A DNA stretch of 13,948 bases from Candidatus Omnitrophota bacterium. GTDB lineage: Bacteria; Ratteibacteria; UBA8468; MWAK01. This document shows positions 11,505 to 13,948 of this stretch, piece by piece; within the stretch, counting starts at the first letter, position 1, and each line of letters starts with the position of its first letter. The stretch covers positions 1-13,948 of the forward strand of contig JAPLMK010000030.1 of NCBI GenBank assembly GCA_026387085.1, given 5' to 3'. Made by a program: the position numbers and the translations under genes. Under the pieces are notes generated by a model that worked only from the letters and a program-made list of their open reading frames with translations, had not been told where the DNA came from and made no database searches.

Positions 11505-12429
11505 GCCTCTTTCCAGCGCGGTGCTCTTTTTAATATTTAACCGGCCCGAGACAACCAGGCTGGTTTTTGCTGAAATCAGAAAAGCCCGGCCCGGAAAACT
11601 ATACATTGCCGCGGATGGTCCCCGGAAGGACCGGCCCGGGGAGTTTGAAAATTGCCGGGCGGCCAGAGAAGTTGTCAGCCAAATTGACTGGGAATGCGAA
11701 GTGCGCACTCTTTTCCGGGAAGAAAATCTTGGTTGCCGGATGGCTGTGAGTTCCGCAATCGACTGGTTTTTTCAAAACGTGGAGGAGGGCATAATCCTGG
11801 AGGATGACTGCCTGCCGGACCAGTCCTTCTTTTTGTTTTGCCGGGAATTGCTGGCAAAATACCGGAATGATACCCGGATAATGCATATCGGCGGGGTTAA
11901 TTATCAATCCGGGAGTGTTACCGGTGATGGTAGTTACTATTTTTCCCGGTATAGCCATATTTGGGGCTGGGCAACCTGGAGACGGGCCTGGGCGCATTAC
12001 GATGTAAAGATGAAAACCTGGCCCCAGTTTCTGGAACAAAATAAAATTGCCGGCATATTTGAAGACCGGTCAATCCAGCGATACTGGCTGAAACGTTTCC
12101 AGGAAACATACGAAGGTGAAATAAATACATGGGATTATCAGTGGGTATATGCTATCTGGGTTCAAAACGGCTTTACTGTTATTCCTAACGTAAACCTTGT
12201 TTCCAATATTGGGTTTGGAGAAGGCGCTACGCACCCGGCCCAGAAAAGCGACAAGCATTTCAATATGAAAACCGGAAGCGTGTCCGAAATTATCCACCCT
12301 TCTTGCATTATTGTGAACAAAGCGGCCGACGCGCGTATTTTTAAGCATGATTTTCAAGGCACTTTTTTATCTCGGGTGAGGAATAAAATAAAAAATATTT
12401 TCCGAAAAATCGTAAAGAAGTATGATTAA
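11497..12429 (+). CDS. GT-A fold glycosyltransferase, family 2-like (often annotated HlpA-like)
   Basis: A 310-residue cytosolic enzyme. The N-terminus AVLFLIFNRPETTRLVFAEI followed by KLYIAADGPRKDRP and NLGCRMAVSSAIDW is the nucleotide-diphospho-sugar transferase fold. Glu-Asp-Asp at 102-104 (ILEDDCLPD) is the metal/nucleotide-binding DxD-like motif. The WGWATWRRAW segment at about 156-165 and NTWDYQWVY are typical of a subgroup often labelled hemolytic protein HlpA-like in databases; that name has no functional basis here. It likely adds one sugar to the lipid-linked glycan. It overlaps the flippase gene by 8 nt and the next gene by 8 nt. The basic C-terminus (VRNKIKNIFRKIVKKYD) could contact the membrane surface. 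Confidence 0.87.
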   Translation: MDKPLSSAVLFLIFNRPETTRLVFAEIRKARPGKLYIAADGPRKDRPGEFENCRAAREVVSQIDWECEVRTLFREENLGCRMAVSSAIDWFFQNVEEGIILEDDCLPDQSFFLFCRELLAKYRNDTRIMHIGGVNYQSGSVTGDGSYYFSRYSHIWGWATWRRAWAHYDVKMKTWPQFLEQNKIAGIFEDRSIQRYWLKRFQETYEGEINTWDYQWVYAIWVQNGFTVIPNVNLVSNIGFGEGATHPAQKSDKHFNMKTGSVSEIIHPSCIIVNKAADARIFKHDFQGTFLSRVRNKIKNIFRKIVKKYD

Positions 12430-13672
12430 ACAGCTAAAGCGGTTTATTCCCAAGAGTATTAAACAGTGGCTTGTTTTGAAATTAACCAAAATCCAGTCGC
12501 CGGTATTGGGCGTTGGTGAAGATATCCGGATAGTGGGACACGCCGCGATAAGCATCAGTCAGAAAAGAGCCCTGGTTGCCTATATTACCGCCCCGTTTCG
12601 CCTTGGGCCGGATGACCCGCGCAACCTGGAATTCAGTAATATCGGCATCGGCCGCAGTATCGTCCGGGCGCTTAATGAACTTGACTATGTTGTTGATGTG
12701 GTGGAATACTCGGACAAGAGATTCATGCCGCGTAACGACTATGACCTTTTTATCGGGCACACCGGCCGTAATTTTCAGAGAATTGCCGGGCGGCTAAAGC
12801 CGGGTACCGTCAAGATATACTTTTCATCCGGCCCTTACTGGAGGTTTTGGAATGAACAGGAAGTAAAGCGTATTGAATCTTTGCGCCAAAGACGCCAGGT
12901 TAAGTATCCTTTCGAACGCATCATCAAGGAAAGCGAAGAATGGGCAAACGAAAACGCTGATGCCATTATCTGCCTGGGGAATGACTATGCGCGTCAATCG
13001 TACAGCAGATTTCCGAAAGTTTTTAATTTGAATAATGCTTCTTATTACGATGACCGCTATGACTGGACAAAGAAGGATTTTACTTCGGCGCGGAAGAACT
13101 TCCTCTTCTTTTCCGGACCCGGCAACGTCCATAAAGGTTTGGACCTTCTGCTGGAGGCGTTTATCGGATTGGGCGCGCATCTTTACATCTGCCAGCGCAT
13201 CAACCCGGATTTTTTAAAAATATATCGAAACGAATTGACGGTTGCTCCGAATATCCATCTGGTTGGAGTAATTCCGATGAGAAGCCGGCAGTTTTACGAA
13301 CTGGTGGACCGGTGCGCTTTTATTATCAACCCTTCCTGTGCGGAAGGACAGCCCGGTGGCGTGGTAGAATGTATGCACCAGGGGCTTATTCCGGTTGTCA
13401 GCCGGGAAACAAATATTGATACCGGGGATTACGGGATTACATTCCAGGATTGTTCTGTTGGAGAGATTGTTGAAACGGTCCGTGATTTATCCGGTCGCTC
13501 TCCGGAGTGGTGCGCGGAAATGTCCCGGAAAACACGCCGGGTTGCCGTTTCTGAATTTTCCGCGAGTTTATTTTTGCGGAATATTAAGGATATTATCCGG
13601 AGCCGGGTGGCGGGAATTATCTCGGGACCATTGGAACCGGAGCGTGATGGATGGAACACGTGGAAGGGATGA
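12422..13672 (+). CDS. GT-B fold glycosyltransferase, family 4-like
   Basis: A 416-residue enzyme with two Rossmann-like halves. The basic N-terminus (first ~25 residues) may touch the membrane. The second half shows FLFFSGPGNVHKGLDLLLEAF (start of the nucleotide-sugar-binding domain), PNIHLVGVI, and the EGQPGGVVE motif, which is the Glu-x7-Glu signature (Glu308, Glu316) of retaining family 4 glycosyltransferases. The first half lacks the usual Gly-rich HxG loop in standard form; around DLFIGHTGRNFQRI it is diverged. The donor sugar cannot be told from sequence. It is coupled to the previous gene by an 8-nt overlap, and the next start follows 3 nt after the stop. Confidence 0.85.
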   Translation: MIKQLKRFIPKSIKQWLVLKLTKIQSPVLGVGEDIRIVGHAAISISQKRALVAYITAPFRLGPDDPRNLEFSNIGIGRSIVRALNELDYVVDVVEYSDKRFMPRNDYDLFIGHTGRNFQRIAGRLKPGTVKIYFSSGPYWRFWNEQEVKRIESLRQRRQVKYPFERIIKESEEWANENADAIICLGNDYARQSYSRFPKVFNLNNASYYDDRYDWTKKDFTSARKNFLFFSGPGNVHKGLDLLLEAFIGLGAHLYICQRINPDFLKIYRNELTVAPNIHLVGVIPMRSRQFYELVDRCAFIINPSCAEGQPGGVVECMHQGLIPVVSRETNIDTGDYGITFQDCSVGEIVETVRDLSGRSPEWCAEMSRKTRRVAVSEFSASLFLRNIKDIIRSRVAGIISGPLEPERDGWNTWKG

Positions 13673-13675
13673 GCA

Positions 13676-13948
13676 ATGGATGACCAGAAAAGCGACCGGC
13701 AAATCGTGACCAAAATTTCCAGGGAGAAGTGGCAGGCCGCCCAGAAGGCTGAATGTAAGATGTGGGAACGGAGCGGCGCCGGACTTGTTTCTTTGAAATT
13801 TGCTATTCATAAAATACTCGGCAATTCCCGGAAGACGGACCGCTATTACGATGACTGGAATTTTTGGTGGATGGAGAAGTTTGATGGGTACTCATTCTTG
13901 CCCAAGCGCTTGGATACGGCGATAGAGATCGGCTGCGGGCCATTCTCC
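13676..13948 (+). CDS. SAM-dependent methyltransferase, N-terminal part (runs off the window)
   Basis: An ATG at 13676, 3 nt after the preceding stop, opens a frame of 91 codons that continues past the window edge. A charged N-terminus with Trp-rich stretches (DRYYDDWNFWWMEKFDGYSFLP) leads into AIEIGCGPFS at the very end, which is methyltransferase motif I (acidic residue, then Gly-x-Gly). AAGGGA just upstream may serve as ribosome site. It probably modifies a sugar of the same glycan, as the fourth coupled gene of the operon. The rest of the catalytic domain is not visible. Confidence 0.75.
   Translation, partial: MDDQKSDRQIVTKISREKWQAAQKAECKMWERSGAGLVSLKFAIHKILGNSRKTDRYYDDWNFWWMEKFDGYSFLPKRLDTAIEIGCGPFS

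Overview
The window reads as one chromosomal stretch of an uncultivated-looking bacterium with about 48-50% GC. Three blocks of genes are separated by short intergenic zones crowded with dispersed palindromic repeats. The order ddl - ftsQ - ftsA - ftsZ is the classical division and cell-wall (dcw) order of bacteria that make peptidoglycan. The short archaeal/Thermotoga-type S-adenosylhomocysteinase, the stand-alone CoaB, the lysine-rich histone-H1-like microproteins and the repeat style would fit a candidate phylum such as Omnitrophota or a relative. That placement is inference at low confidence; no rRNA or other taxonomic marker beyond FtsZ/FtsA is present.

Region 1 (1-3449, + strand) is the end of the dcw cluster: the C-terminus of a D-Ala-D-Ala-ligase-family protein that has lost its usual Mg-binding residues, then FtsQ, a somewhat degenerate FtsA, and a well-conserved FtsZ. 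FtsA and FtsZ build the Z-ring; FtsQ links it to the periplasmic divisome. Region 2 (3450-4792) holds three tandem TTGTAG-headed hairpins, CoaB (coenzyme A synthesis), and on the minus strand two very short lysine-rich ORFs that repeat each other. These have a near-consensus sigma70-type promoter and an exceptionally strong Shine-Dalgarno sequence. Their promoter is back-to-back with a predicted promoter for the next + strand gene, and the two -35 boxes overlap.

Region 3 (4793-6052) is S-adenosylhomocysteine hydrolase. Region 4 (6195 to the end) is a surface-polysaccharide locus: an NAD-dependent sugar epimerase/decarboxylase, a SAM methyltransferase, a GT-C membrane glycosyltransferase, a GbsR/MarR-type regulator with its own promoter, a Wzx-like flippase, two cytosolic glycosyltransferases and the start of another methyltransferase. 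Most of these genes overlap by 4-8 nt (ATGA-type junctions), so two translationally coupled operons are likely, 6195-9532 and 9667-13948+. Together they would make a nucleotide sugar, assemble and decorate a lipid-linked glycan and flip it across the membrane.

The most unusual features are: (a) palindromic repeats inserted in frame at three places inside the GT-C glycosyltransferase, with further copies between genes, one of them bracketed by an exact 14-bp duplication; (b) the tandem lysine-rich microproteins, which can also be read as one ~78-residue protein interrupted by a -1 frameshift; (c) a predicted near-leaderless promoter with an inverted repeat in its spacer in front of the polysaccharide-locus regulator; (d) the Ddl homologue without metal ligands.
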